In this document: positions 15,170 through 24,407 of the stretch, in pieces | Layout of the letters: each line of letters starts with the position of its first letter | Position numbering within the stretch: position 1 is the first letter of the stretch | From: an uncultured Clostridia bacterium | GTDB lineage: Bacteria; Bacillota; Clostridia; Christensenellales; UBA1242 | Assembly (NCBI GenBank): GCA_944377365.1 | Contig: CALWEQ010000005.1 | Location: 1 to 64,000, forward strand | Length of the DNA stretch: 64,000 bases | Direction of reading: 5' to 3' | Notes under the pieces: model-generated | The model's input: only the letters and a program-made list of their open reading frames with translations | What the model was told of the DNA's origin: nothing | Database searches by the model: none | Position numbers and translations under genes: made by a program

Positions 15170-17272
15170 TTATTTACATCTATTACAACCACGACATGAT
15201 CTAGATTTTCTAAACAGTGAAATTATTTTGATCACGCAAATTATGATTAAAACAAACAACAGTAAAAATAGTACAACTTTTGTGCCACCAAATTTTTCAA
15301 AGGTAAGTGCAACATTATAGACAAAAAGTGTAGTCAAATATGCCAAACAAAATTGCACTATTACAGCGAAAAACGTCCACTTTCTGCCAATTTCCTGTTT
15401 TAAAACAGCCATAGAAGACAAACAAGGACAATACAAAAGACAAAACACTAAAAATGAAAGCGCAACCGACGGTGTGGCGAAAAACACTACACTTTCAGGA
15501 TTTGAAAGCGATAAAGAAATTTCGCCCATGTTGGAAGCCAAATTAAACATAGCGATTGATGAAATGACAACTTCTTTAGCAACAACTCCTGCTATTAAAG
15601 CACTTGCAATTCCCCATGAACCAAAACCTAGCGGTACGAATATTGGAGCCAAAATTTTTCCCAAACTTTCAAGCATACTAACTCCGCCGTCTTTTGTCAC
15701 ATAACCGAATGAAAAGCTAAAATTCCCAAGCAACCAAACAATGACGTTCATTGCAATGATAAGTGATCCAACCCTTATTAAAAATGTTTTAACATTGTCC
15801 CATAAAACGTTAGTCATTCTTTTTATCCCACCAAAACGATATGGTGGAAACTCAAGGATAAAAGATTGTTCCTTGCTTTTTAAAATTGTTTTTTCGTAAA
15901 TATAACTTAACAAAAGAGCTATAATTAACCCTAAAATGTAGAGCCCTAGGATTACAAAAACGTTGTTAGCACCAAAAAAAGCACCACCAATAACTACATA
16001 AATTGGAAATTTGGCACTACAACTCATGTACGGTGTCAACATCGCCGTCTTAATTTTCGCCTTTTTATCATCCATGTTGCGTGCAGTCAATATTGCTGAT
16101 GTTGAACAACCAAAGCCCATTAAAAGCGAATAGACGCTTTTCCCGGAAAGCCCCAACTTACCAAACAAATCTTCACAAGCAAATGCAACTCTAGAAAGAT
16201 AACCACTGTCTTCTAAAAATGATAAAAACAAAAACAGTAGTGCCACTTGTGGCAAAAAGGACAGCACCGTGCCGACACCACCTATTAATGCTTCCGATAT
16301 CAATCCATAGACCCAACTTCCTTCACCAAAAACTGAAGCTGAAATTTGATTGACAAATCTAGCGATTGTGTTGTCTAAAAGGCTTGTCAATCCTTCTGAG
16401 AGCCACTTGCCTATTGAAAAAAACGTAAAATAAAACACTCCGCAGAGTATCAATAAAAACAAAGGAAAAGCCAAAAACCTATTCAAAACTATTTTGTCAA
16501 TCTTACTTTCGCCATAAACTTTCCCAGAATGTTTCACGCATTCCGATTTAATCTTTTCAATAAAATCATATCTGGTTTTTGCTACAATTTGTATGGAATT
16601 TTTAAACACATTGTCAACATTTGTGTTCACTTTCAACAGTCCTATTACGTCTTCATCCTTTTCAAGCAACTTTATAGCATAAAATTCTTTTCTGTCCACC
16701 TGAATGTTAAAAGGCAACATTTTCGCAAGTGATTGAACATAACTAGGCTCAGGCGCAATTTTGTACGGTTGCAACAATGCTTTTTTTAAACTTTCGATAT
16801 TGTCACCAGTCTTAGCATTAATAGAAAAAACAGGTATGTTTAAAATACTTGACAGCTTTTTGCAGTCTACCTTACAAATTGGACGTTTGTCCATGCAATT
16901 CACTACCAAAACAACGTCTAAACCATACTCTAAAAGCCCCAAAGTTAGCGAAAGATTTCGTTCTATGTTGTTTTGATCACAAATGTTAATTATTTTTGTT
17001 TTGTTGTGCGCCTTAATATAGTCTATCGCAACTTTTTCTTCATAGCTAAGTGCACTTAATGAGTAAATTCCAGGCAAATCAACCAAACGAAAAGTTTTGT
17101 CAAAGCACGAAAAATTTTTACCCTTTTGTTCGACAGTAACGCCATGCCAATTCCCAACATGTTCGTTAGATTTTGTCAAAAGATTAAAAAGGGTCGTCTT
17201 GCCTGTGTTAGGATTGCCCACCAGCAAAATTTCTTCAAAGGGTTTAGCTTCGTAAAAATCGCATTTTTTCAT
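15170..17272 (-). CDS. feoB: Ferrous iron transporter FeoB
   Basis: 700 residues: an N-terminal G domain (P-loop GNPNTGKT at 19-26, GVTV, DLPG, NCMD, SINAKTG), a helical linker and a C-terminal polytopic permease with about 8-9 helices. It imports Fe(II) across the membrane with FeoA. The second gate region TPYMSCSAKFPIY matches the family. The first reads GFGCSTSAILTARN where classical FeoB has GFGC.VPA, so the Pro is missing. The C-terminus ends in a Cys cluster (SCRGCNRCK), which may bind metal or replace FeoC. It overlaps feoA by four bases. Confidence 0.93.
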   Translation of the reverse strand: MKKCDFYEAKPFEEILLVGNPNTGKTTLFNLLTKSNEHVGNWHGVTVEQKGKNFSCFDKTFRLVDLPGIYSLSALSYEEKVAIDYIKAHNKTKIINICDQNNIERNLSLTLGLLEYGLDVVLVVNCMDKRPICKVDCKKLSSILNIPVFSINAKTGDNIESLKKALLQPYKIAPEPSYVQSLAKMLPFNIQVDRKEFYAIKLLEKDEDVIGLLKVNTNVDNVFKNSIQIVAKTRYDFIEKIKSECVKHSGKVYGESKIDKIVLNRFLAFPLFLLILCGVFYFTFFSIGKWLSEGLTSLLDNTIARFVNQISASVFGEGSWVYGLISEALIGGVGTVLSFLPQVALLFLFLSFLEDSGYLSRVAFACEDLFGKLGLSGKSVYSLLMGFGCSTSAILTARNMDDKKAKIKTAMLTPYMSCSAKFPIYVVIGGAFFGANNVFVILGLYILGLIIALLLSYIYEKTILKSKEQSFILEFPPYRFGGIKRMTNVLWDNVKTFLIRVGSLIIAMNVIVWLLGNFSFSFGYVTKDGGVSMLESLGKILAPIFVPLGFGSWGIASALIAGVVAKEVVISSIAMFNLASNMGEISLSLSNPESVVFFATPSVALSFLVFCLLYCPCLSSMAVLKQEIGRKWTFFAVIVQFCLAYLTTLFVYNVALTFEKFGGTKVVLFLLLFVLIIICVIKIISLFRKSRSCRGCNRCK

Positions 17273-17493
17273 TTTACCATTATCCCACTTGCAATGTCAG
17301 ATTTTAGTGTCAATTCATAGTCTCTTATTTCAATTAGCAAAGCTTTTTTTAACAAAGATTTTGCTTTGACTCGAACACTTTGCCCCATAGTTAATCCCAA
17401 GTCGCACAATCGACGCAAAATCTTATCAGAAAGATTTTGATATCCACAAATGTATAATTTTTCGTTTAATTTTGCTTGAGTCAAATCCAACAT
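17269..17493 (-). CDS. feoA: FeoA SH3-like iron transport protein
   Basis: 74 residues covering one FeoA domain (SH3-like fold): ICGYQNLSDKILRRLCDLGLTMGQSVRVKAKSLLKKALLIEI. It is a cytoplasmic partner that regulates FeoB and is the first gene of feoAB. There is no Shine-Dalgarno site in the 30 bases upstream; an AT-rich -10-like TATATA lies six bases before the ATG. It is divergent from nrdR with 99 bases between. Confidence 0.9.
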   Translation of the reverse strand: MLDLTQAKLNEKLYICGYQNLSDKILRRLCDLGLTMGQSVRVKAKSLLKKALLIEIRDYELTLKSDIASGIMVK

Positions 17494-17499
17494 AAAAAA

Positions 17500-17528
17500 T
17501 ATATATTAATATATTTAAAATTTTAAAA
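17500..17528 (-). promoter_or_regulatory. Possible feoAB promoter/operator
   Basis: A 14-base palindrome ATATATTAATATAT (17501-17514) covers the -10-like TATATA (17500-17505), and a poor TTTTAA sits at the -35 position. A repressor could bind here (iron or manganese regulator), but AT-richness makes chance likely. Confidence 0.3.
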
Positions 17529-17545
17529 CCTTTGAAAAAATTTTG

Positions 17546-17574
17546 TTGCTTTTTTTTGCTATATGTGGTATTGT
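17546..17574 (+). promoter_or_regulatory. Promoter of nrdR
   Basis: TTGCTT, 17-base spacer, TATTGT preceded by TGG (extended -10). The AAGGAG ribosome site follows. Confidence 0.45.
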
Positions 17575-17592
17575 TAAGCAAGGAGAAAACAA

Positions 17593-18036
17593 ATGAGATG
17601 TATATATTGTGGAGGAGAAGAAAGCAAAGTTTTAGATTCTCGCTCAAATTATGAAACAAATTCAATAAGAAGAAGACGCGAATGCCTTCGTTGTGGAAAA
17701 CGATTTACAACTTACGAAACAGTTGAAGTTATGCCAATTTTAGTGATAAAATCTGATGGAAGCAGACAGCCATTTGACATAAACAAAATCAAAAACGGCA
17801 TTATAAAAGCTTGTGAAAAAAGACCTGTTTCGCTTTCACAAATAGAGCAGGTCGCTATGGACATAGAAAAAAACTTACAAAACAATTTTTCACAAGAGGT
17901 AGCCTCATCAAGAATTGGTGAACTTGTCATGGAAAATTTGAAAAAGTTGGACGATGTCGCTTATGTTAGATTTGCCTCAGTTTACAAACAATTTAAAGAT
18001 ATCGAAAGCTTTAAAAAATTGCTACAAGATTTATAA
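17593..18036 (+). CDS. nrdR: Transcriptional repressor NrdR
   Basis: 147 residues, typical length. An N-terminal zinc ribbon (C3, C6, C31, C34) with the basic [15 protein letters not shown] is followed by an ATP-cone domain ([20 protein letters not shown]). NrdR senses ATP/dATP and represses ribonucleotide reductase genes; none are in this window. AAGGAG lies nine bases before the ATG. It converges on ylmC across a shared terminator. Confidence 0.97.
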   Translation: MRCIYCGGEESKVLDSRSNYETNSIRRRRECLRCGKRFTTYETVEVMPILVIKSDGSRQPFDINKIKNGIIKACEKRPVSLSQIEQVAMDIEKNLQNNFSQEVASSRIGELVMENLKKLDDVAYVRFASVYKQFKDIESFKKLLQDL

Positions 18037-18070
18037 AAAATTAAGTTGCAAAAAGCAACTTAATTTTTTT
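18035..18070. terminator. Bidirectional terminator nrdR / ylmC
   Basis: Long perfect stem AAAAAATTAAGTTGC / GCAACTTAATTTTTT with a 5-base A loop. It overlaps the stop of each convergent gene. Confidence 0.9.
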
Positions 18071-18344
18071 TATCGCTTAAAATGTATGGGTTTTGATTTG
18101 GCGAGCCTCCGTAAATTTGCACAAGAATTGCATCTTCTCCAACTTTCACTATTTGATTAAGTGGAATAAAAAATTCTGCACCTGACTTAAAAACGTTCCA
18201 AAATGATTTTTCTCCAGGGACGATTATCCCCGTCACACAGCCATTCGAAAGATTTAGAGCTACATCTATTATATGCCCTAACCTGCGTCCGTCAACAACA
18301 TTGACGACTTCTTTACACCTTAATTCCATAAATGAAGTTTCCAT
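18060..18344 (-). CDS. YlmC/YmxH-family PRC-barrel sporulation protein
   Basis: 94 residues (or 89 if the second ATG is used). PRC-barrel-like: MELRCKEVVNVVDGRRLGHIIDV then GCVTGIIVPGEKSFWNVF and FFIPLNQIVKVGEDAILV. Family members are linked to sporulation and lie downstream of spoIIGA-sigE-sigG in many spore formers, as here. Molecular function is not established. Neither candidate start has a good ribosome site; alignment of family N-termini favours the second Met. Confidence 0.8.
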   Translation of the reverse strand: METSFMELRCKEVVNVVDGRRLGHIIDVALNLSNGCVTGIIVPGEKSFWNVFKSGAEFFIPLNQIVKVGEDAILVQIYGGSPNQNPYILSDKKN

Positions 18345-18391
18345 TGATTTAGATATATGAGATTATATCTTTCAAAATGACAATTTTCGAC

Positions 18392-19168
18392 TTAACCGTC
18401 TATTTTTTCTTTTATGGCTTTAAGTGCATTTTTCTCAAGCCTTGACACCTGCGCCTGAGAAATGCCAACCTCCTCACTGACTTCCATTTGGGTTTTTCCA
18501 ATATAATATCTTAAAATCAAGATTTGCTTTTCTCTTGGGGCAAGTTTTTTTATGGCGTCCTTTATAGCTATCTTTTCATAAAGACTTTCATCACTGTCTT
18601 TTAAATTAGAAAGTTGATCTTGCAATTCGATTGTGTCTGCGCCGTCCGAATATACGGGATCGGACAAAGAGATAGTGTCACTGATAGCGTCCAAAGCAAA
18701 GGTTATAGTTTTTGCTGGAACATTTAAATAACTTGCGATATCTTCAACCGTTGGCTCGACTATACTTTCTTTTGAAAGTGTTTCTTTTGCCTGCAAGGAC
18801 TTGTATGCTATATCCCTAAGAGATCTAGAAACTCTTACAGAATTGTTGTCTCTTAAAAATCTGCGTATTTCCCCGACTATCATAGGCACTGCATATGTCG
18901 AAAAACGCACATTTAAGGTTTCATCAAAATTGTCTATGGCTTTCATAAGCCCGACACAACCAACTTGAAACATGTCATCGGCTTTATCAGATCTTCCTGA
19001 AAATCGTTGAACTACTGACAGAACAAGCCTTAAATTTGCAACCACAAATGCTTCCCTAGCAAACTCATCTCCAGATTTGACTTTTTTCATAAGATTTAAG
19101 ATGTCGTCATTTGACAGCTTTGGTAAATATGCGGTGTTTATACCAGAAATCAAAACTTTGTTGGACAT
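18392..19168 (-). CDS. sigG: RNA polymerase sigma-G factor
   Basis: 258 residues with sigma-70 regions 2, 3 and 4. The N-terminal KVLISGINTAYLPKL matches the conserved sigma-G leader (VEICGV.TS.LPVL in Bacillus) that is not found in sigma-F. Region 2 has DDMFQVGCVGLMKAIDNF and the helix-turn-helix near the C-terminus is TQMEVSEEVGISQAQVSRLEK. It controls late forespore genes such as sleB and ypeB elsewhere in this window. GGAGG precedes the ATG. It follows sigE by 135 bases that contain a sigma-F-like promoter. Confidence 0.95.
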   Translation of the reverse strand: MSNKVLISGINTAYLPKLSNDDILNLMKKVKSGDEFAREAFVVANLRLVLSVVQRFSGRSDKADDMFQVGCVGLMKAIDNFDETLNVRFSTYAVPMIVGEIRRFLRDNNSVRVSRSLRDIAYKSLQAKETLSKESIVEPTVEDIASYLNVPAKTITFALDAISDTISLSDPVYSDGADTIELQDQLSNLKDSDESLYEKIAIKDAIKKLAPREKQILILRYYIGKTQMEVSEEVGISQAQVSRLEKNALKAIKEKIDG

Positions 19169-19187
19169 AGATTAATCCTCCAACAAA

Positions 19188-19216
19188 CATTTTCTCCTAA
19201 ACAAAAACTTTTATTC
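19188..19216 (-). promoter_or_regulatory. Possible sigma-F promoter of sigG
   Basis: Minus strand: GAATA (19212-19216), 14-base spacer, GGAGAAAATG (19188-19197), close to the sigma-F -10 pattern gGnAAnAnTR. The -35 and spacer are one or two bases off consensus. Known biology: sigG is first transcribed by sigma-F. Confidence 0.35.
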
Positions 19217-19303
19217 TTGTTAAAATATTTATGACAAAAATCGCCAATCAAACATCTTTTTTGCTAAATTCTATTAATTTTTGCAGAATTAAACGTCAAA
19301 TTG

Positions 19304-20032
19304 TTAAAAATTAAGTTTTGACAATTCTTTTTTCATTTTTACCAAAATCTTTTTTTCTATTCTAGAAATATAGCTTTGACTTATTCCGAGTTTGTCTGCG
19401 ACTTCTTTTTGAGTAAGTTCGTCTTTCCCTTCTAAGCCAAATCGCAATATCATAATTTCTTGTTCGCGCCGTTCAAGTCTACTTAGTATTTGCCAAATTA
19501 GTTCTTTGTCCGCAGAACTATCCATCGCAGTTGAAATTTCATCTGTTTCGCTAGCCATAATGTCCGCTAGAAGAAGCTGGTTGCCTTCGCCATCCTCTGA
19601 CAGCGGTTTGTCAAGACTGACCTCACCTTTGACTTTTGAAAGCTTTCTTAATTGCATTAAAAGTTCGTTTTCAATGCATCTTGACGCATATGTCGCAAGT
19701 TTGATGTTTTTATCGCTACGAAAAGTCTTAACCGCTTTAATAAGTCCAACCGAACCTATCGAGATCAAATCTTCAAATTCAATGCCAGTATTCTCAAATT
19801 TTTTTGCGATGTAAACTACAAGGCGTAGATTGTGCTCGATAAGTTTTTCCTTGGCAAATTCACTGCCCTGCTCTGCTTGCTTGACCAAAATGCGTTCTTC
19901 CTCTGCATCAAGAGGCAATGGAAGTGCTTCATTTCCACAAATAAAACAAACAATTCCCTGCACCGATGAAAAATTTTTTTTACAAAATATTTTCCAAAAG
20001 AATGATTTAACCAAATATAAAAGATGTTTCAT
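19304..20032 (-). CDS. sigE: Pro-sigma-E sporulation sigma factor
   Basis: 242 residues. It begins with an amphipathic, membrane-associating pro-sequence (MKHLLYLVKSFFWKIFCKK, about 27-30 residues), followed by the conserved GNEALPLPLD and regions 2-4 (NLRLVVYIAKKFENTGI, DLISIGSVGLIKAVKTF, helix-turn-helix LTQKEVADKLGISQSYISRIEK). SpoIIGA removes the pro-sequence to activate it in the mother cell. GGAGGG precedes the ATG, 11 bases after the spoIIGA stop, so the two form an operon. Confidence 0.96.
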   Translation of the reverse strand: MKHLLYLVKSFFWKIFCKKNFSSVQGIVCFICGNEALPLPLDAEEERILVKQAEQGSEFAKEKLIEHNLRLVVYIAKKFENTGIEFEDLISIGSVGLIKAVKTFRSDKNIKLATYASRCIENELLMQLRKLSKVKGEVSLDKPLSEDGEGNQLLLADIMASETDEISTAMDSSADKELIWQILSRLERREQEIMILRFGLEGKDELTQKEVADKLGISQSYISRIEKKILVKMKKELSKLNF

Positions 20033-20043
20033 CTTCCCTCCAA

Positions 20044-20856
20044 TTAAGCAAGACTGCTGTGAAGCAATACCCCCGAGTTTAAATTTCTTGAAAAGTCTGC
20101 CATGCTAAGCCCCAGTAAAGTGTTTTTAAATATTTTGGCGTGCTGTCCCTTTTCAGAAATTGTAAGCCTGTCTGCCATAAAAACTAGCATTTCACCGCTT
20201 GACAGCGCTGAGCCGACATTTACAAAATGACCATATGGAAGTTTTTTTGCTTTTTCCTTTTTTAACAAAAAATATAAATAGTCTTCTCCCACAATTTTTT
20301 GAAAAACTTCTTTTGATATCAGCACAATTGGCGCAGATGTAATTGGGTCATACAAAACATTTCCCGTATCAAAATATCCAATCTCTTCGACAACCTTATC
20401 TTTACATTTTATTTGAACACTACACGTGAAGCTGTCTATAATCCGTTTTTTTGATAATTTTCCGAGAAGCAAAGAAACAAAAAAATATACTACTGCACTG
20501 ATTAAACATATTAAAAACGTGCTCAGCGAACCAAACCAACCGTTTATCATATAGCATGCTCCGCCAAAAACAAAAGTTAAGAAAATTAGACCGAATCCAT
20601 AAAAAAAGAAATCTTTAAAAGTCTTAACAGGAAAACTTATGCTTGTCATGATTATGCCAACCAAAACGGTAGCAATAATTTGAACTAAAACAGGAAAATT
20701 AAAAAGTGGCATGACAATAGCCATTATGCTTGCAAACAAACAACTCACAAACCACCATTTTGGTTTGACTTTAAAAAGCTTTGCGCAAGATTTGATGATA
20801 AAATAATTTATTACCATGTTTACAACAAGAGCATATTCAATGACTATTTCCATCAC
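20044..20856 (-). CDS. spoIIGA: Sigma-E processing peptidase SpoIIGA
   Basis: 270 residues. The first 135 form five membrane helices; the C-terminal half is an aspartic-protease domain with the catalytic D163-TG in YFDTGNVLYDP. It cleaves pro-sigma-E at the septum when signalled by SpoIIR (43161). AAAGGAGG is a strong ribosome site. It is the first gene of spoIIGA-sigE. Confidence 0.93.
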   Translation of the reverse strand: MMEIVIEYALVVNMVINYFIIKSCAKLFKVKPKWWFVSCLFASIMAIVMPLFNFPVLVQIIATVLVGIIMTSISFPVKTFKDFFFYGFGLIFLTFVFGGACYMINGWFGSLSTFLICLISAVVYFFVSLLLGKLSKKRIIDSFTCSVQIKCKDKVVEEIGYFDTGNVLYDPITSAPIVLISKEVFQKIVGEDYLYFLLKKEKAKKLPYGHFVNVGSALSSGEMLVFMADRLTISEKGQHAKIFKNTLLGLSMADFSRNLNSGVLLHSSLA

Positions 20857-20882
20857 GCCTCCTTTGGATAACGCAATTTTAA

Positions 20883-20950
20883 ATTATGCAACGAAAAAAA
20901 CATAACAATATTTTCGCGAGTTGAAGTAAATAATGTTCCATTTTGTAGAA
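20883..20950 (-). promoter_or_regulatory. Possible Spo0A-controlled spoIIGA promoter
   Basis: On the minus strand CATAAT (20883-20888) could be the -10 box. TGTAGAA on the plus strand at 20944-20950 differs by one base from the 0A box TGTCGAA and lies about 70 bases upstream of the expected start. This fits known Spo0A activation of spoIIG, but one imperfect 7-mer is weak evidence. Confidence 0.3.
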
Positions 20951-20967
20951 TTAAACATTTGTACAAC

Positions 20968-20995
20968 AAAAAACGCCTTTGATATGGCGTTTTTT
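20968..20995 (-). terminator. Terminator downstream of ftsZ
   Basis: Stem AAAAAACGCC / GGCGTTTTTT with an 8-base loop. It separates ftsAZ from spoIIGA; about 155 AT-rich bases lie between it and the ftsZ stop. Confidence 0.8.
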
Positions 20996-21152
20996 AATAC
21001 ATCTATTTTACAAAAATTTTAATAAGCAAAATTTTAAGACACGAAATCAAAGATAAGGCAACTTGTTATTTTACTTATTGAAAAAGTCTAAGTTTATTAA
21101 ATGTTTTGACAAAATAAGAATATTATTAAAGAGAATATTGTTTATGAAATTT

Positions 21153-22328
21153 TTACTTCTTTTTGCTTCTAAGTTGTCTTAACCAAGCAGGTACTGAGGC
21201 GTCTACATCCACTCGTGAAGAAGCCACATTGTCGTCCTTTTTAATAGATACTTCTGCTTTTTGTTGCTCTTGCATATTTTTAAGTGAGCCAAGTCCTTTT
21301 ACTCCTTCTTTTTCTGCAAAGTCAGGATTAAAATCTCGCGCCTCTTCAGCATTTTCATCTTTAGGTTTTTCTTCTGGATTTGGGAAACCTGTTGCAATTA
21401 TAGTAACTTCAAGCTCGTCATTCATATCCATGTCAATGCTATTACCAAAAATAACAACACAACTTGGGTCAATTACTTCTTGCACAAGCATAGCAACCTC
21501 ACTAACATCTTCTTGTGTTAAATCTATGCCACCTTTTACGTTCAAGAGCAATCCTTTTGCACCTTCAATAGTCGTTTCAATAAGAGGGCTAGCAACTGCC
21601 TGTTTAACGGCTTCCAAAGCTTTGTTTTCCCCTTTACCATGACCTATGCCCATATGTGCAAGTCCTTTGTTTTGCATAATAGTTTTAACGTCAGCAAAAT
21701 CAAGGTTTATAAGTCCCGGTTTTGCGATCAAATCTGATATTCCTTGAATGCCTTGACGCAAAACATCATCGGCATATCTAAATGCTTCCAAAATAGGAGT
21801 CTTTTTAGGAACGATTTGGAAAAGTCTTTCGTTTGGAATAATTACCATTGTGTCAACATATTTTTTTAATTCTTCAATACCCTTGTTTGCATTTTCTGCT
21901 CTAACTCTGCTTTCAAAAGCAAAAGGCTTGGTCACCACTGCGATCGTAAGTATTCCCATTTCTTTTGCAATTCTAGCCACAACAGGTGCTGCACCTGTTC
22001 CAGTTCCTCCGCCCATACCAGCTGTGATGAAAACAAGATGAGCTCCTTTAAGCATTTCAGTTATATGCTCCTTGCTCTCCTCTGCCGATTTTTGTCCTAC
22101 CTCAGGTATACCGCCAGCCCCAAGTCCTCCTGTAAGGCGCTCACCAATTTGCAATCTAACTGGTGCTTTGCTTACTACCAAGGCTTGCTTGTCGGTGTTT
22201 ACTGCAACAAATTCAGCTGAATCAACACCTGCTTCTATCATTCTGTTGACAGCGTTGTTGCCTCCGCCACCAACGCCAACGACTTTTATTTTAGCGAATG
22301 AGGTTACATTATTGTTGTTGTTTTCCAT
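21153..22328 (-). CDS. ftsZ: Cell division GTPase FtsZ
   Basis: 391 residues. Tubulin-like GTPase that forms the Z ring. N-terminal [11 protein letters not shown] is at 19-30, the tubulin signature GGGTGTG at 106-112, and the T7 loop [11 protein letters not shown] follows. A charged linker of about 60 residues leads to the C-terminal peptide [13 protein letters not shown], the partner-binding motif (compare IPTFLRNR). AGGAGA precedes the ATG. It follows ftsA and precedes spoIIGA, the standard order. Confidence 0.98.
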   Translation of the reverse strand: MENNNNNVTSFAKIKVVGVGGGGNNAVNRMIEAGVDSAEFVAVNTDKQALVVSKAPVRLQIGERLTGGLGAGGIPEVGQKSAEESKEHITEMLKGAHLVFITAGMGGGTGTGAAPVVARIAKEMGILTIAVVTKPFAFESRVRAENANKGIEELKKYVDTMVIIPNERLFQIVPKKTPILEAFRYADDVLRQGIQGISDLIAKPGLINLDFADVKTIMQNKGLAHMGIGHGKGENKALEAVKQAVASPLIETTIEGAKGLLLNVKGGIDLTQEDVSEVAMLVQEVIDPSCVVIFGNSIDMDMNDELEVTIIATGFPNPEEKPKDENAEEARDFNPDFAEKEGVKGLGSLKNMQEQQKAEVSIKKDDNVASSRVDVDASVPAWLRQLRSKKK

Positions 22329-22390
22329 TTTCGTCTCCTATTTAAAAAAATTATAATTGATTTTCACATATTTTGCAAGCAAATTTGCGT

Positions 22391-23512
22391 TTAATCACAA
22401 TTTTTAATTGCAAAGTCTGCCACCGAATATATCACTGCTTCTTCTGGTTTGTTTAAGCCTGGAAATGGCACTTTACCAAATGCAATGTTTTTGCTTATGC
22501 ATTTTGCAAGAAAGTCTTTTCCTCCTTTGATTTTGCTTACGCCTCCTCCTATCAAATAAATAGGCATATAATTCACGAGCGAAACACCTTGCATTATTAA
22601 GCATTGATTGATAGCCGAAGCAATCGTTTCAAGACGATAAGAAACCACTTTGTTTGCATCATCTTGAAGCACTCTTTCCACTTTTCCTTCTGCTGTGATT
22701 AAATCATAATAATCAAGTGGCTGTGCTTCTACAGATATTACAACCATCTTTTTTAATCTTTCGGCATTTTCAAAAGAAAGATCAAATGCTTCTGACAAAT
22801 CGCTAGTCACATGGCCACCACCTATAGAAAATGAAGTTAAACTAGTTAAGCCATTTCCTTTTACATAGGCAACGCTCGTTGAAAGATGTCCAACATCGAC
22901 AACCAGCGCTCCCTCTTCTCTTTCTTCTTCTGGAACAACACAAAGTGCTGAAGCCAATGGCTCACTTATGTATTCAACATTTATGAAACCAAGGTCTGCT
23001 AAAATGGAATTAAAACTTTTTATTAATTTCGTTTGACAAGTAATAATAGAAAACTCTGCGGACAAATTTCTGCCTTTCTTGCCGATTGGATCTATCATTT
23101 TGACATCATCAACAAAATATCCTAAAGATGAAGAACTTACAATCTCTACTTCTGGAGATTTAATTTTCTCTAATACCTGTGCGTTAAGTAGATCCAAATC
23201 ATTTTTTGTAACTTTTCCCAACCCCTCTACATTTATTGAAGATGATGCGAGTTGAACGTTGGTCATTTCAGCTGGCAATGCAACAAAGATTTTTTTGTAA
23301 TATTTATTTCTAACAAAATCAATAGAATTAAAAAGGTCAAACATTACTGGCGCCAACTTTGACGGCTCAACAAATTCTCCTTGATAATATCCGTCATAAT
23401 TTTTTACCGCCAGATCCTTTACAAACAAAGAATTATTCAGCCCAGGCCTAGCAACTATAACCCTAAGCTGTGATGATCCTACTTCTAAAACTACAACTTG
23501 TTTTGTTTTCAT
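22391..23512 (-). CDS. ftsA: Cell division protein FtsA, no C-terminal amphipathic helix
   Basis: 373 residues with the actin-like fold: N-terminal VVVLEVGSSQLRVIVA, an inserted SHS2 domain, ALVVDVGHLSTSVAYV (phosphate 2) and IYLIGGGVSKIKG (adenosine motif). FtsA normally tethers FtsZ to the membrane through a short amphipathic helix at its C-terminus after a linker; here the protein ends in YSVADFAIKNCD directly after the actin fold, so no such helix is visible. AGGTGA precedes the ATG. Placement between divIB and ftsZ supports the call. Confidence 0.88.
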   Translation of the reverse strand: MKTKQVVVLEVGSSQLRVIVARPGLNNSLFVKDLAVKNYDGYYQGEFVEPSKLAPVMFDLFNSIDFVRNKYYKKIFVALPAEMTNVQLASSSINVEGLGKVTKNDLDLLNAQVLEKIKSPEVEIVSSSSLGYFVDDVKMIDPIGKKGRNLSAEFSIITCQTKLIKSFNSILADLGFINVEYISEPLASALCVVPEEEREEGALVVDVGHLSTSVAYVKGNGLTSLTSFSIGGGHVTSDLSEAFDLSFENAERLKKMVVISVEAQPLDYYDLITAEGKVERVLQDDANKVVSYRLETIASAINQCLIMQGVSLVNYMPIYLIGGGVSKIKGGKDFLAKCISKNIAFGKVPFPGLNKPEEAVIYSVADFAIKNCD

Positions 23513-23594
23513 TTGTTCACCTGCTTTTATTTTAAACTATAAATATTAATTTGTCAAACAAAATTTATAAATATTTATTTTTTTGCATACATTT

Positions 23595-24407
23595 TCATAT
23601 GCTCACTTTTTCACCTTGATATGTTAAATAAAAATAACATGTTTGTCCCTGTTGAGCAGAACCAATATAATTGTTTATGTGAATTTGGCTTGATTTTACG
23701 ACATCTTCGTCAAGCACGTTTGTTAAAGAATAAATTTCGCCTAGCACAGCATAAAATTTTGCAAGTTTGTCTTCTAATAGGTATGAATAATTGTGTAAAA
23801 ACACTTCTCTGCCAGAATATAAAGTCAGTTTCAAGCCCATTTCATTTGTATGATATATTTCATTTTCACTTTGAAAAAACTCAACACTTTTAAAAGTCGA
23901 CAGGGCTTGCTCAGGCGTCCTGTTGTTCGACAAAACAGCGTCGTAAAATTCTTTTAATCCTTCGATTTCTGCAAAATCACCTACCGATAAATTAAATTCG
24001 CCATCCAACGAGATCAGACCGTCAGCACTATCACAATCTTCTAAAACTTTTAAATCTTTGTCAAGTTTTAAAAATGAGTCACCACTTTTTATAGCATAAA
24101 ACCCCGTTCTCTCTGCCAAATGAAAAACTAATGTGTAAGGAAATTTTGTTTCAATATTTATTACTTCCATGTATGGATAACTTTTTTCAAGCTTGTCCGT
24201 GATTTCTTTCTTGTTTAAAAACATAATATTTTGACCTTTGCTTAAATTTGATGTTTTTAAAATTTCTTCTGATGTATAAGTGTTTTCAGCGCTTGTCCGC
24301 ATATCTATTTCAACTTTTTGAACTGTAAAAAGAGTGAATGACAAAATTATAATAGTTATGACTACCACTAAAACACAGCTTAAAGCGATTATCCACTTTT
24401 TTTTCAA
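23595..24407 (-). CDS. divIB: Cell division protein DivIB/FtsQ
   Basis: 270 residues: a short Lys-rich cytoplasmic start, one membrane helix (about 5-30), then an extracytoplasmic POTRA-like domain beginning VQKVEIDM and a beta-rich domain. It scaffolds the division complex with FtsL and DivIC. The sequence of this family is poorly conserved; the call rests on topology and on its place between murA and ftsA. It overlaps murA by four bases. Confidence 0.85.
   Translation of the reverse strand: MKKKWIIALSCVLVVVITIIILSFTLFTVQKVEIDMRTSAENTYTSEEILKTSNLSKGQNIMFLNKKEITDKLEKSYPYMEVINIETKFPYTLVFHLAERTGFYAIKSGDSFLKLDKDLKVLEDCDSADGLISLDGEFNLSVGDFAEIEGLKEFYDAVLSNNRTPEQALSTFKSVEFFQSENEIYHTNEMGLKLTLYSGREVFLHNYSYLLEDKLAKFYAVLGEIYSLTNVLDEDVVKSSQIHINNYIGSAQQGQTCYFYLTYQGEKVSI

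Noticed and set aside
20857-21152. A gene between ftsZ and spoIIGA
   Set aside because: No open frame with a ribosome site; the stretch holds only the ftsZ terminator and a possible Spo0A site.
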